From: Lachnospiraceae bacterium | GTDB taxonomy: Bacteria > Bacillota > Clostridia > Lachnospirales > Lachnospiraceae | Direction: 5' to 3' | Assembly: GCA_016290615.1 (NCBI GenBank) | Contig: JAEEUS010000021.1 | Location: forward strand, 1-32,367 | Length of the DNA: 32,367 nucleotides | In this document: piece after piece, positions 7,051 to 15,679 of the stretch | Numbering within the stretch: position 1 is the first letter of the stretch | Layout of the letters: every line of letters starts with the position of its first letter | Position numbers and translations under genes: made by a program | The notes under the pieces: model-generated | What the model was told of the DNA's origin: nothing | Seen by the model: only the letters and a program-made list of their open reading frames with translations | Database searches by the model: none

Positions 7051-8514
7051 TTGAAAGGCAAACCTCAAGCAGTGTTTATTTCATTCTATTTTGTTTTATT
7101 TCTGGCAGTATTATGGCTGCTGTTCATACTGGTACCCGCCAAATACCGCAAGACTGTTCTGTGCATATTCAGTCTTGGCTTTTGCGGATATATATCTTTA
7201 ACTGCGCTGGCTGCTCTTGCGCTCTCCACCGTTGTTACCTTTGTTGGTGCTATAGCTATTGAAAAAAACAGCGAGGACAATAAACGAGCGAAAGCCATAA
7301 CTGTGTTCACAGTAGCATTATTTGCATTTGTTCTCATAGTAGTCAAGAATATCCCTTACCTCATAAAGATGTTTGGCTTTGATACTCTGTCAAAAAACAG
7401 TATCCTTACATCTATAGTCTTGCCCGTCGGATTCTCATTCTATGCATTTCAGGCGATCGGCTATTTATATGATGTTTATCAGGGTAAGGAAACTGCTGAG
7501 AAAGACATAGTCGACTTTGCTCTTTATATGGGATTTTTTGCAAAGCTTGTGAGCGGCCCAATTGAGAGAAAAGGCAGATTTGCAGATCAACTTAAAGGTC
7601 TTGCAGGTATTAATGTCATCGATAGGGATCGCATATCTTTGGCACTTACATATATGGTATGGGGATATTTCCTAAAGCTTGTTATAGCAGACAGACTGGC
7701 ATTAGTCGTAAATCAGATACATGCCGCTCCTGAGTGCTTCGATATCATATGGCTTATGGGCGGAGCAGTATTTTACAGTTTCCAGGTATACACTGATTTT
7801 GCCGGATACACATGCATCGCCATTGGCTGTGCTATGCTGTTTGGAATAGAACTGACACAGAATTTCAAGAGTCCGTACTGTTCAAAGAACATAACAGAAT
7901 TCTGGCGCAGATGGCATATTTCCCTGAGCTCATGGCTAAAAGATTACATTTATATTCCTCTTGGCGGCAACAGAAAAGGTGCTCTGAGAAAATACTTTAA
8001 TACAATGGTCGTATTTGTTCTGTGCGGCATATGGCACGGCAACGGTCTCTCATTTTTAGTATGGGGAATACTCCATGGCCTGTTCTCGATTTTTGATTCT
8101 GTTATCGGAAAGAAGTTAAGTACAGAAGGAATTGTTAAATCATTCATCGCACGAACCGTTACATTTATCGCAGTCACGTTCGCATGGATCTTCTTCAGGG
8201 CAGATTCTTTAAGACTGGCCCTTAAATATATTAAACTCATGTTTACCAACGGGATCAATCCCAAAGGACCGATCTCATTTATCGCAGGTAACGGTGTTAT
8301 AATGCTTCAGGTATATCTAAGCATCGCGATGATAATACTGGTACAGATCATCGACTGTATCTGTTATAGAAAGAAAACCGAGCTGCCTCATCTGATACAG
8401 GAAAACAGGATCTTAAAGTACGGATTTATATATGTATGTCTGATGGCAATGTTTGTTATCGGAGTCTACGGCGGAGCGTTTAAGACCGAAACCTTTATCT
8501 ATATGCAGTTTTAG
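7051..8514 (+). CDS. MBOAT family membrane O-acyltransferase (AlgI/DltB-like)
   Basis: A 487-residue polytopic membrane protein with about ten hydrophobic segments. It shows the MBOAT hallmarks: FQAIGYLYDVYQGK (residues 133-146), WRRWHISLSSWLKDYIYIPLGG (285-306) and GIWHGNGLSFLVWGILHG (326-343) with the essential His329 and a second conserved His289. Such proteins move an acyl group, usually acetyl, from the cytoplasmic side onto an extracellular or wall glycan, working with an SGNH partner; the next gene supplies one. The start is uncertain. TTG 7051 has a weak ribosome binding site; GTG 7072 would give an N-terminus (FISFYFVLFL) closer to AlgI relatives. Confidence 0.92.
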   Translation: MKGKPQAVFISFYFVLFLAVLWLLFILVPAKYRKTVLCIFSLGFCGYISLTALAALALSTVVTFVGAIAIEKNSEDNKRAKAITVFTVALFAFVLIVVKNIPYLIKMFGFDTLSKNSILTSIVLPVGFSFYAFQAIGYLYDVYQGKETAEKDIVDFALYMGFFAKLVSGPIERKGRFADQLKGLAGINVIDRDRISLALTYMVWGYFLKLVIADRLALVVNQIHAAPECFDIIWLMGGAVFYSFQVYTDFAGYTCIAIGCAMLFGIELTQNFKSPYCSKNITEFWRRWHISLSSWLKDYIYIPLGGNRKGALRKYFNTMVVFVLCGIWHGNGLSFLVWGILHGLFSIFDSVIGKKLSTEGIVKSFIARTVTFIAVTFAWIFFRADSLRLALKYIKLMFTNGINPKGPISFIAGNGVIMLQVYLSIAMIILVQIIDCICYRKKTELPHLIQENRILKYGFIYVCLMAMFVIGVYGGAFKTETFIYMQF

Positions 8515-8529
8515 TCTTTTGAGGAATCT

Positions 8530-9549
8530 ATGAACATTAAAGGAAACAAATGGATCTTAAGAATAGCAATGATCGCACTTATCTGTGTGTCATTGATAGT
8601 TATTCGAAACATATTGGAATATAAATCGCCTCACGGGATCAATCAGACCAGAGCGTTTTACGAACAGCCAAAGAACACCATCGATGTACTGGCAATAGGA
8701 AGCAGCCATGTGCATTGTGGAGTCAATACAGCAGAGCTGTGGAATAAATACGGCATCGCAGCATATGATTTCAGTGCCGCCGAACAGCCCTTCTGGATCA
8801 CATATCATTACCTTAAGGAAGCATACAAATATCAGTCGCCCAAGGTTGTTGTGCTGGATGTCTTCTCGGCTGCAAGATTCAAGGAGGATTTCCATTATAA
8901 ATGGCTCGAGGAAAGTGTATACGGATTAAGATTCTCAAAAAATAAACTTGATATGATAAACGTGAGTATCGAGGATGAGTATCGTTCGGATTACTTCCCT
9001 TCATATCTAACCTATCACAACCGTTATATTGACCTCAACAAGGAGGATCTTTATAACATATTTGGCAATCATAGGGAAAAGATGATCTTCAAGGGATTTA
9101 CACCCGGCTTCAATGTTGTGGATCAGAGTGAAGCATTTGGCGGATGGGATGAACTTGATGATTATCATCTTACACCCAAATACGAGGAATACCTGAAAAA
9201 GATCATAGAGCTGACCAAGCAACATGGTAGCAAGCTCATGATCATTGTCGTACCGTACAATCTTGATAAGAGAGATGCTGTTACTTATGAAGAGATCGAA
9301 GGCATCGCTAAAGCCTCAGGCGTGACCTTCATAGATTTTAACAATCAGCTGGATGAAATCGGAATAGTCAAATCTACGGATTTTAATGATCATACACATC
9401 TTAACTACTACGGAAGCGTTAAGTTTACCAATCATCTTGGAGAGATCCTAAAAAATGAGACTGAAATACCCGACAGGCGAGGCAGTTCAGGATACGAATC
9501 ATGGGATGAATTTTCTAAAAGAATACAAGATGAGGCAAACAGCAAATAA
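8530..9549 (+). CDS. Membrane-anchored SGNH-like acyltransferase partner of the MBOAT protein
   Basis: A 339-residue protein with one N-terminal transmembrane helix (about residues 9-27) and an extracytoplasmic SGNH/DltD-AlgX-like domain. The nucleophile block is VLAIGSSHVHCG (Ser59 in GSSH, residues 57-60) and the C-terminal catalytic pair is in FNDHTHLNYYGS (Asp287, His290). This arrangement fits the second half of a two-step O-acylation system: the MBOAT protein delivers the acyl group and the SGNH domain transfers it to the glycan. It starts 15 nt after the MBOAT stop with GAGGA 4 nt before ATG, so the two are co-transcribed. The acceptor polymer is not identifiable here. Confidence 0.82.
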   Translation: MNIKGNKWILRIAMIALICVSLIVIRNILEYKSPHGINQTRAFYEQPKNTIDVLAIGSSHVHCGVNTAELWNKYGIAAYDFSAAEQPFWITYHYLKEAYKYQSPKVVVLDVFSAARFKEDFHYKWLEESVYGLRFSKNKLDMINVSIEDEYRSDYFPSYLTYHNRYIDLNKEDLYNIFGNHREKMIFKGFTPGFNVVDQSEAFGGWDELDDYHLTPKYEEYLKKIIELTKQHGSKLMIIVVPYNLDKRDAVTYEEIEGIAKASGVTFIDFNNQLDEIGIVKSTDFNDHTHLNYYGSVKFTNHLGEILKNETEIPDRRGSSGYESWDEFSKRIQDEANSK

Positions 9550-9635
9550 AGATATACATTTTTTTTAAAAGTGGTAGAATTATGCAGAGGAGCAGCCAGA
9601 TACAGATAGGAATGAAGTTAGGCTGATTATGAAAA

Positions 9636-10754
9636 ATGAAAAAAAACAGATTCATAGCAATAGTTCTATGCATGTTTCTTTTAGCAGGATGCGGCAGTAA
9701 TGTCGCTACAGTTCAGGAGACTCCTTCACCTGCAGTGAATGAAGAGAATTCTCAAGCGACAGACACTGAAGAAGAAGTTGCAGAGGATACTGCGGTTCCA
9801 ACCGAGACTGCAAAAGCGACTGAAGCAGTTAAAGAAGAAAAAAAGGAAGCTGAAAGCACAGATGAAGCAAAGGTTACAGATGCAACTAAAGAAGCTGAAG
9901 CCGATGCAATTGAGATCAACTGGGATGATGTTAAGACATTGGATACTCCCATTACGATGTATGCTCAAAAACAGGTAAATATCAGAAAAGGACCTGATAC
10001 ACAGTATGACAGACTAGGCACTCTTTCATTAAACGATGAAGTCAGTGTTATTGGTGAAAGCAAGAGTTCTCCCTGGAAAGAGATCAAATACAATGATGAT
10101 GTGGCATTTGTACACGGAAATTTCCTCGGAACCGAAAAGATAGATCTTGAGGCTCTAAAAGCCGCACAGGAAGCAGCTGCAGCAACAGCCGCAGCACAGG
10201 CGCCTCAACAGCAGCAGACTCAGGCAGCACAGCCCGCACAACCTGCTCAGCCGGCACAGCCGGTAGCTTCTGCAGCAGGTACTTTGTTTATCGGTGATTC
10301 AAGGACCTGTCAGATGCAATCCGCAACAGGCGGCGGAAACTGCGGATGGATATGCGAATATGCCACAGGCTATGACTGGTTTGCCAACACTGCAATTCCT
10401 CAGGCGGATCCAATCATAGGAAAAGGAACAAAGGTTGTTATCTGCATGGGTGTAAATGATCCAGGAAGCCTTAATTCATATGCGAATAAAGTCAATGAAA
10501 AAGCTGCCGAATGGGTCAATAGAGGTGCTAAAGTCTATTATGTATCTATAAATCCCGTAGATCATCCATATGAAGATAAAACACCTAATATTGACAGTTT
10601 CAATGCGCAGATGCCAACTTTGCTTGCCAATGTCAAATGGATCGATACAGCCAGTGTGATCAAGCAAGGAGGCTTCGTTTTAGAAGACGGGATTCATTAT
10701 GATGCTGCAGGAAATGTAAGTATCTACAACATGATCATAAGAAGTCTGAAATAA
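9636..10754 (+). CDS. Lipoprotein with SH3b domain and C-terminal SGNH hydrolase
   Basis: A 372-residue lipoprotein: lipobox LLAGC with Cys19. A Glu/Ala/Lys/Thr-rich spacer follows (residues 25-95), then a bacterial SH3 domain (about 106-165, with VNIRKGPDTQYDRLGTL and FVHGNFLG). Next is an Ala/Gln/Pro linker with PAQ repeats (175-212), and an SGNH/GDSL hydrolase domain with FIGDSRT (Ser222), MGVND (271-275) and DGIHYD (Asp351, His354). SH3b domains usually bind wall peptides, so this is probably a wall-targeted esterase or acyltransferase working with the two preceding genes. It lies 86 nt downstream of them. Spacing of the ribosome binding site is poor; an overlapping ATG at 9629 is out of frame. 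Confidence 0.85.
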   Translation: MKKNRFIAIVLCMFLLAGCGSNVATVQETPSPAVNEENSQATDTEEEVAEDTAVPTETAKATEAVKEEKKEAESTDEAKVTDATKEAEADAIEINWDDVKTLDTPITMYAQKQVNIRKGPDTQYDRLGTLSLNDEVSVIGESKSSPWKEIKYNDDVAFVHGNFLGTEKIDLEALKAAQEAAAATAAAQAPQQQQTQAAQPAQPAQPAQPVASAAGTLFIGDSRTCQMQSATGGGNCGWICEYATGYDWFANTAIPQADPIIGKGTKVVICMGVNDPGSLNSYANKVNEKAAEWVNRGAKVYYVSINPVDHPYEDKTPNIDSFNAQMPTLLANVKWIDTASVIKQGGFVLEDGIHYDAAGNVSIYNMIIRSLK

Positions 10755-10759
10755 TCGAT

Positions 10760-10795
10760 AAGGGACGTTTCTTTAATCAGGAAACGTCCCTTTAT
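10760..10795 (+). terminator. Rho-independent terminator ending the O-acylation cassette
   Basis: Perfect 12-bp arms AAGGGACGTTTC (10760-10771) and GAAACGTCCCTT (10781-10792) flank a 9-nt loop and are followed by a short T-rich tail. It lies between the convergent SGNH lipoprotein and GNAT genes. Confidence 0.85.
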
Positions 10796-10821
10796 TCATC
10801 AAATATATTCATTCGGTTGAA

Positions 10822-11289
10822 CTACAGACTGCAGACCATTATGTATTCTTCTTCATTTTCATCTACAATCTCAAATCCCACTTTCTTATACATCCTGACC
10901 GCGTAATTTGCTTTCTGAACCGCCAGTGATGCCCTTTTATAGCCTTTCTCCTTTAACAGGTTAAGCATTTCCTGCATAAGTTTTGTCCCGATACCACGTC
11001 CACGACATTCTCTGTATAGCGATATTGCAAACGAAGGCGTTTTATCATCTATATGCCCGTAATCATTCATGATACGAGTCCAGACAGCTCCGATCACTTT
11101 GCCTTCATCTTCTGCCACCAGACAGTGATCTGCAGTACCTTTTCCAAAATCCTCATAATAGATCCTTAGTTCAGGTTTTTCAATGATATCCCTATCCGGA
11201 GCCTCTACTCCTTCAGGTATAAATATCGCCTCATATAAAAAATCCTTAAGCAGTTCTTTTTCTTTATCTCTTAAAGCTCGTATATGCAT
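10822..11289 (-). CDS. GNAT family N-acetyltransferase
   Basis: A 155-residue acetyltransferase. The acetyl-CoA-binding motif is ECRGRGIGTKLMQEML (about residues 93-108), with preceding strand FAISLYRE and following KGYKRASLAVQKANYAVRMYKKVGFE. The substrate is unknown. The start ATG at 11289 overlaps the stop codon of the upstream cyclic-di-GMP gene (TGATG), with GAGGG 6 nt before it, so translation is probably coupled. A GTG one codon earlier is the alternative. The overlap suggests co-expression, but a functional tie to cyclic-di-GMP is not shown. Confidence 0.87.
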   Translation of the reverse strand: MHIRALRDKEKELLKDFLYEAIFIPEGVEAPDRDIIEKPELRIYYEDFGKGTADHCLVAEDEGKVIGAVWTRIMNDYGHIDDKTPSFAISLYRECRGRGIGTKLMQEMLNLLKEKGYKRASLAVQKANYAVRMYKKVGFEIVDENEEEYIMVCSL

Positions 11290-13520
11290 CACTTGCCCTC
11301 TGTATCTACGATAAGCTTTTCTACTTCCTGTGAAGATAGCGGGCGTCCCCAGATAAAGCCCTGAACAAAGTCGCAGCCAACGTCTTTTAGCGCCTTAAGC
11401 TGCTCAGGATCCTCTACACCTTCAGATATAACATCAAATCCCATTATGTGGCCCATCGATATGATAGCGGCTACATACTGTCTGGAAGAATCGCTCATAT
11501 TCATTTCATCAATGAAGGATTTATCTATCTTTAGCAGATTGGCCGGGAATCTGTTCAGATAACTTAATGAGGAATATCCAGTGCCGAAATCATCGATAGC
11601 TATCTGAATACCCATATTTTTAAGTTCATCGATACAGTGCAGTGCCTTGTCAACAGAATCGATCATTATCGATTCCGTGATTTCTATCTCCAGCTGACTA
11701 GCAGGGATCGAGCTGTCATTAAGAAGCTGTCTTATCTCATCAACGAAATCACTCTTCATCATATGACGTACGGAAGCGTTTAGGCTAAGTGTCAGCTTCG
11801 AATCTGTCTTATTCAGCAACTCTCCGAAAAACATAGCTGCTTTTCTGGCAACGGTCGCATCTACCCTGTCAATGAGGCCGACCTTTTCGGCAACAGGAAT
11901 AAACTCGCAGGGGCTTATGAAATTTCCCTCACTATCTTTCATTCGCGCGAGTGCTTCAAATCCTCTCAGACTGTGATCCATGTCATACTGAGGTTGAAGA
12001 TTGAAGTATATCGTATCATTATCAAGAGCATTTCTTATGAGATTTTCAATTTCAAGTATGTGCTCATCCCTTAAGATATCAGGTGTGAATTTACATATGT
12101 GTTCGCTGCTGTTAACCCTTTTTATCTCATTCATGGCAGCATTGGCATGCGATATGAGGGCATCGGTAGAATCGGCATCATCAGGATATTTAGCATATCC
12201 AAAGCTGGCAGATACGTAGAGCTCACAGCCGTCTACCATCATGCTCTCGCTTAGAGCATCATTATAGCAGTTGACTATTTTTCTAAGTTCTTCTTCTGTC
12301 TCGTATCCGCTGATAACAAGGAAGAATTCATCTCCACCAATACATGTAAGATAGTTTTCGATCTTATCAGAAATACTATTAGGAACAGTTTTAAAGCGCC
12401 CTGTTACATCTATAAGCACCTTATTGCCGGTATCAAATCCAAGTGTATTGTTAACATGCTTGAAATCATTAAGATCTATTGAAACCGCGGCAAACTTTTC
12501 CTTCTTATCAATAAGATCAGAGATGTAATCCGTCAGGGCAAAACGGTTTGGTAGCCCCGTAAGAGCATCAGTATAGCTCATGTGCTTAAGGCGTTGTACA
12601 ACCTTATATCTTGCGATATGTGAAGAAATAAAAAACGTCGTCAGTTCAAGTGTCTCTTTTATATGCTGAGTATTCTCGGTATCAAAGTTTACGGCCCAGA
12701 TAAAACCGAGTAATTCAGTTCCCTGACGCAGCGGAAACAACACAACGCTGGTAACTCCCGCTTCAACAAGAGTCACATACCAGGGATTATTGATCCTGCT
12801 TATATTGTCCATTTCTTCCTGATTTCTTACAATAATACAGTCTCCCTCTTCGCCGAGCATGTCTTTCCATGAATTCGCCACTTTATAATAACCTTCAAAC
12901 TGAGTTACTCTCTTAATAGTGGAATTTGGCACGAAATTGGTCGCCAGGATTGAAAACTCCTCTTCCTCATGGTTTAAGAGCAACACTGTGCATCCCTCAG
13001 CCTTGCATATCTGACGTATCTCTGCAATAACGCTTTCCATTGCTTCCTTTAGATTATTAGCTCTATGAAGCTTTATGCATGTTTTTAAGATGTCACTTGA
13101 AGTGCTTGACGTGTTGAACGTATCCAGCATCGCATCCGCGTTTTCGTTCGGTATAGCCGAATATAGGCAATAGCAGATATTACCTTCTTGGGGAACAAGC
13201 GGTGTAGCATATATATCAAACCAGATATCAACGTTATAAATGTATGCATAAGTATGTACCTCGTTTTTTTGTACTGCAGCCTTATAGCATACATCTTCAA
13301 AATTGATATTCTGATGAAAATACTCTGTGTATATCAATCCTGGATGAAATGCGATAGATTTTCCATCGCCATATGGCTTCATTCGTTTATCGAGAAGATC
13401 TGCATACTTCTTGTTTCCTGCAACAATACGTATTTCACCGTATCCGCCTTCTTCTCTTTTTTCGACCGATACTATAATTGTCGGTACATATACAGAATCA
13501 ACAATGCTCTGAAAATCCAC
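11289..13520 (-). CDS. GGDEF-EAL cyclic-di-GMP protein with N-terminal PAS/GAF-like sensors
   Basis: A 743-residue cytoplasmic signalling protein. Residues 1-125 look PAS-like, residues about 145-300 GAF-like. The GGDEF domain (about 312-475) keeps an intact GGDEF at 395-399, so diguanylate cyclase activity is possible. The position of the RxxD inhibitory site upstream of it is not conserved. The EAL domain (about 485-740) has E522 of EAL, N581, E613, D643-D644, K664, E700 and Q720, consistent with a working phosphodiesterase. The protein may therefore both make and degrade cyclic-di-GMP, with the sensor part setting the balance (inference). The start is GTG 13520, with AGGAG 5 nt upstream. 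Confidence 0.93.
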   Translation of the reverse strand: MDFQSIVDSVYVPTIIVSVEKREEGGYGEIRIVAGNKKYADLLDKRMKPYGDGKSIAFHPGLIYTEYFHQNINFEDVCYKAAVQKNEVHTYAYIYNVDIWFDIYATPLVPQEGNICYCLYSAIPNENADAMLDTFNTSSTSSDILKTCIKLHRANNLKEAMESVIAEIRQICKAEGCTVLLLNHEEEEFSILATNFVPNSTIKRVTQFEGYYKVANSWKDMLGEEGDCIIVRNQEEMDNISRINNPWYVTLVEAGVTSVVLFPLRQGTELLGFIWAVNFDTENTQHIKETLELTTFFISSHIARYKVVQRLKHMSYTDALTGLPNRFALTDYISDLIDKKEKFAAVSIDLNDFKHVNNTLGFDTGNKVLIDVTGRFKTVPNSISDKIENYLTCIGGDEFFLVISGYETEEELRKIVNCYNDALSESMMVDGCELYVSASFGYAKYPDDADSTDALISHANAAMNEIKRVNSSEHICKFTPDILRDEHILEIENLIRNALDNDTIYFNLQPQYDMDHSLRGFEALARMKDSEGNFISPCEFIPVAEKVGLIDRVDATVARKAAMFFGELLNKTDSKLTLSLNASVRHMMKSDFVDEIRQLLNDSSIPASQLEIEITESIMIDSVDKALHCIDELKNMGIQIAIDDFGTGYSSLSYLNRFPANLLKIDKSFIDEMNMSDSSRQYVAAIISMGHIMGFDVISEGVEDPEQLKALKDVGCDFVQGFIWGRPLSSQEVEKLIVDTEGK

Positions 13521-13616
13521 ATTGACTCCTTTCCTTCATAAATATCCTTCAATAAATGCACATATAAAAGTGCAGTTAGTTCTCAACCTAAGTACACATC
13601 AAATGTATATTGACAT

Positions 13617-13625
13617 ATTATAGCA
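13617..13625 (-). promoter_or_regulatory. Extended -10 promoter of the GGDEF-EAL gene
   Basis: On the minus strand TGCTATAAT is a perfect extended -10 element about 95 nt before the GTG start. The rest of the 171-nt gap holds only a short TGCAC/GTGCA hairpin. Confidence 0.5.
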
Positions 13626-13691
13626 TAGCTTGCGTAACACTAATGCTTATCTGATCATTATGTAGGATCATACATATCCCTTTCAATATTT

Positions 13692-13901
13692 CTATTGTGT
13701 TTTCTCAATGATCAGCTCGTTTGAACCGTCTTCTAACGAGTTATACTCATCATAATGAATATGGGCTCCGCTCTCTTCGTTTGCCAGAGCGATCAACTGA
13801 TCCGCCAGGGAGAGCAAACCTTCTTTATTTGCTGAAATAGTTACTGTATCTCCACCATTCTTAACTGAAATAGTATATCCGTCTATCCATTTTATATTCA
13901 T
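13692..13901 (-). CDS. Imm32-like small immunity-family protein
   Basis: A 69-residue protein made of two parts: a strand-rich start (IDGYTISVKNGGDTVTISA), then EGLLSLADQLIALANE followed by GAHIHYDEYNSLEDGSNELIIEK. The block HIHxDEYxSLEDGSxELII is what I associate with the Imm32 family of polymorphic-toxin immunity proteins, recalled from memory rather than searched. No toxin is adjacent. GAGG lies 6-7 nt before the ATG. It follows the SGNH hydrolase gene by 25 nt and is probably in the same transcript. Confidence 0.65.
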   Translation of the reverse strand: MNIKWIDGYTISVKNGGDTVTISANKEGLLSLADQLIALANEESGAHIHYDEYNSLEDGSNELIIEKTQ

Positions 13902-13926
13902 AATCTACCTCACCAAACACCATTCT

Positions 13927-14457
13927 TTATTTAATATCAAGACTTTCAAAAATGGTTTTTACGATCAACATTGAGCCCTCATTGGATGCATGTCTTCTGT
14001 CAGCAGCGAAAAGATCAACTTCAGGATATTTGTGAATGTGTTCCCACCATTTTTCTCCTACCGGGGCAAGAAGGCAATTATACTTATCCGCAAGATATCT
14101 GTATCTGTCTTTCATTTCCTTCTGCGAAGCTTCATCCTCTTCCATGGCCCATGTCATAAACAGACATGCTTTAGATTTTGTCTGTCTTATCCACTCCATT
14201 ATCTTTCCCATTGCCTCATCCATAACAGACAATTCTCCCATGGGATGTGCTACATGCTGGAGAATGATGTAATCATATTCTCCATAAAGGATATTGAACC
14301 TTGTCTGCTCATTATCAGCATGATAATCCAGTCCCATGCCGCCTTTTGTAAGCATCGTAACATGCATATCTATGCCGTTCTTTTTACATATATCCCTAAA
14401 CATTTCCGGCATATCGTTATAATATGTGTGACTGTTACCGATAAATAAAGTTTTCAT
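13927..14457 (-). CDS. Small SGNH/GDSL hydrolase-like protein
   Basis: A 176-residue cytoplasmic protein without signal peptide. It starts MKTLFIGNSHTYYNDMP, where GNSH replaces the GDS nucleophile block, has DYIILQHVAHPMG in the middle and ends with FAADRRHASNEGS, where Asp and His of DRRH complete the catalytic set. It is therefore a probable esterase or lipase-like hydrolase, substrate unknown; the compact family is common in gut and rumen Clostridia. GAGGG about 7 nt before ATG 14457 supports the start. It is unrelated in length and localisation to the two SGNH proteins of the O-acylation cassette. Confidence 0.82.
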   Translation of the reverse strand: MKTLFIGNSHTYYNDMPEMFRDICKKNGIDMHVTMLTKGGMGLDYHADNEQTRFNILYGEYDYIILQHVAHPMGELSVMDEAMGKIMEWIRQTKSKACLFMTWAMEEDEASQKEMKDRYRYLADKYNCLLAPVGEKWWEHIHKYPEVDLFAADRRHASNEGSMLIVKTIFESLDIK

Positions 14458-14514
14458 TCCAATCCCTCTTTATATGAATTGCTACATGTCTAAAGCAAGA
14501 ACATCCTATATAGG

Positions 14515-14549
14515 AAAACGGCTATCATAATCGTTATGATAGTCGTTTT
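14515..14549 (-). terminator. Terminator after the zinc-protease lipoprotein gene
   Basis: Arms AAAACGGCTATCATAA and TTATGATAGTCGTTTT (16 nt each, one mismatch) surround a 3-nt loop and end in T runs on both strands. It starts about 18 nt after the stop of the lipoprotein gene on the minus strand. Confidence 0.75.
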
Positions 14550-14566
14550 CTTGCAATTAACTTATT

Positions 14567-15565
14567 CTAATGACTTGATTCAGCAAGTCCCCACTGATCA
14601 ACCGTCTCACTATAATCAGTAAGGCCCATGTAGTAAGCAGTTATATCCGTAATAGTAGCATTTTCATTTCCATCATCAGCCATGATGTCGTTTGTACCGG
14701 ATTGAGCCAGGTAATCAACAAGTTCCTGCGTAATCCCTCTTTGCCCTGGAGCATAGAGATCCGGAGCACCCAATGTGTGGATCCATTCATGAGCGATAGT
14801 TACATACCATAAAGTATTCTCTCTCATTAACAGAATGATGTATTCATATGGAGGTTCTTCCCTGCCTTCCATATAGTAGTAGTAATCCTTCTGAGATTCC
14901 TCAATACCTGTACCCACACAGAATGTACATGACATGCATGTTGAATTTGGATCAGTTTTTACTGCAAATATATATGTAATGCCGTCTGCATTCAGTGATT
15001 TCATTATCGCTTCACTGTCAATTGTATTTGCAATTATCTCGTCTGCTTCAAACACACCCTCGCCATGGTTATTTATAGTATTTCCAAGATTTGTTTTAAA
15101 TGAAGCTTCATACAGGAGTTCTTCATGTTCTTCCCAGTCCCAGATATAATTAATATCTTTTCCGTACTCTTTGATATGCTTTTCCAGCCATGACATGGCA
15201 TTGCCCAATTCTTCATGATATGCGGAAAGGATCTGGTTTCCGTTTCCTGATTCAAAATCCCATGATGAAGTAGCATCATTAGCAATTATAGTAACTACTG
15301 CTATAGTCCCGGATGCCTCCTTTACGGTTCCCTGAGGATAATTGTATATCGTAAAGTCTCCTGACGATGATGACGACGAACTGTCGCTATAAGACTCTGT
15401 ATCATCGTATTCCGCATAAGAATCGCTTTCTTCGGGATATTCATATTCCTGAGATGAGCTGTAGTCATCTGAATATTCATAATCCTCATCAAGACATCCA
15501 CCCAATAAAGTGATGCATGCTATAAGGAAAACTAATAAAACTGTTGCTCTTATTCTAGTTTTCAT
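14567..15565 (-). CDS. Secreted zinc-protease-like lipoprotein
   Basis: A lipoprotein of about 332 residues: signal peptide with lipobox LLGGC (Cys26 in the 334-residue numbering), then a low-complexity Asp/Glu/Ser/Tyr spacer (residues 28-70). The catalytic domain carries HEWIHTLGAPD at 261-271, which fits the metzincin-type HExxHxxGxxD zinc site. A downstream NDIMADDG (294-301) could serve as the Met-turn. The arrangement resembles M6-like or snapalysin-like peptidases. Two Cys in CMSC and one in CVG may form a disulfide or bind metal. I prefer ATG 15565, because GGAG is 7 nt upstream; ATG 15571 directly abuts that site. Substrate unknown. Confidence 0.75.
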   Translation of the reverse strand: MKTRIRATVLLVFLIACITLLGGCLDEDYEYSDDYSSSQEYEYPEESDSYAEYDDTESYSDSSSSSSSGDFTIYNYPQGTVKEASGTIAVVTIIANDATSSWDFESGNGNQILSAYHEELGNAMSWLEKHIKEYGKDINYIWDWEEHEELLYEASFKTNLGNTINNHGEGVFEADEIIANTIDSEAIMKSLNADGITYIFAVKTDPNSTCMSCTFCVGTGIEESQKDYYYYMEGREEPPYEYIILLMRENTLWYVTIAHEWIHTLGAPDLYAPGQRGITQELVDYLAQSGTNDIMADDGNENATITDITAYYMGLTDYSETVDQWGLAESSH

Positions 15566-15625
15566 CTTCATTCTCCATCACAAAAAAACTAAGTATTAGT
15601 ATATGAATTTACTATTCATGTATAC

Positions 15626-15655
15626 ATTATATTTGGATATTAACTTCTATGTCAC
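15626..15655 (-). promoter_or_regulatory. Candidate promoter of the zinc-protease lipoprotein gene
   Basis: On the minus strand GTGACA (15650-15655), an 18-nt spacer and TATAAT (15626-15631) lie about 60 nt before the start codon. Together with the terminator downstream this makes the gene its own transcription unit. Confidence 0.5.
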
Positions 15656-15679
15656 ATTTTTTGTATGAATCGAAGTATT

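Noticed and set aside
9739-9978. Lys/Leu/Gln-rich frame inside the SH3b-SGNH gene
   Set aside because: It is an alternate-frame reading of the repetitive Glu/Ala/Lys spacer, with no start signal of its own.
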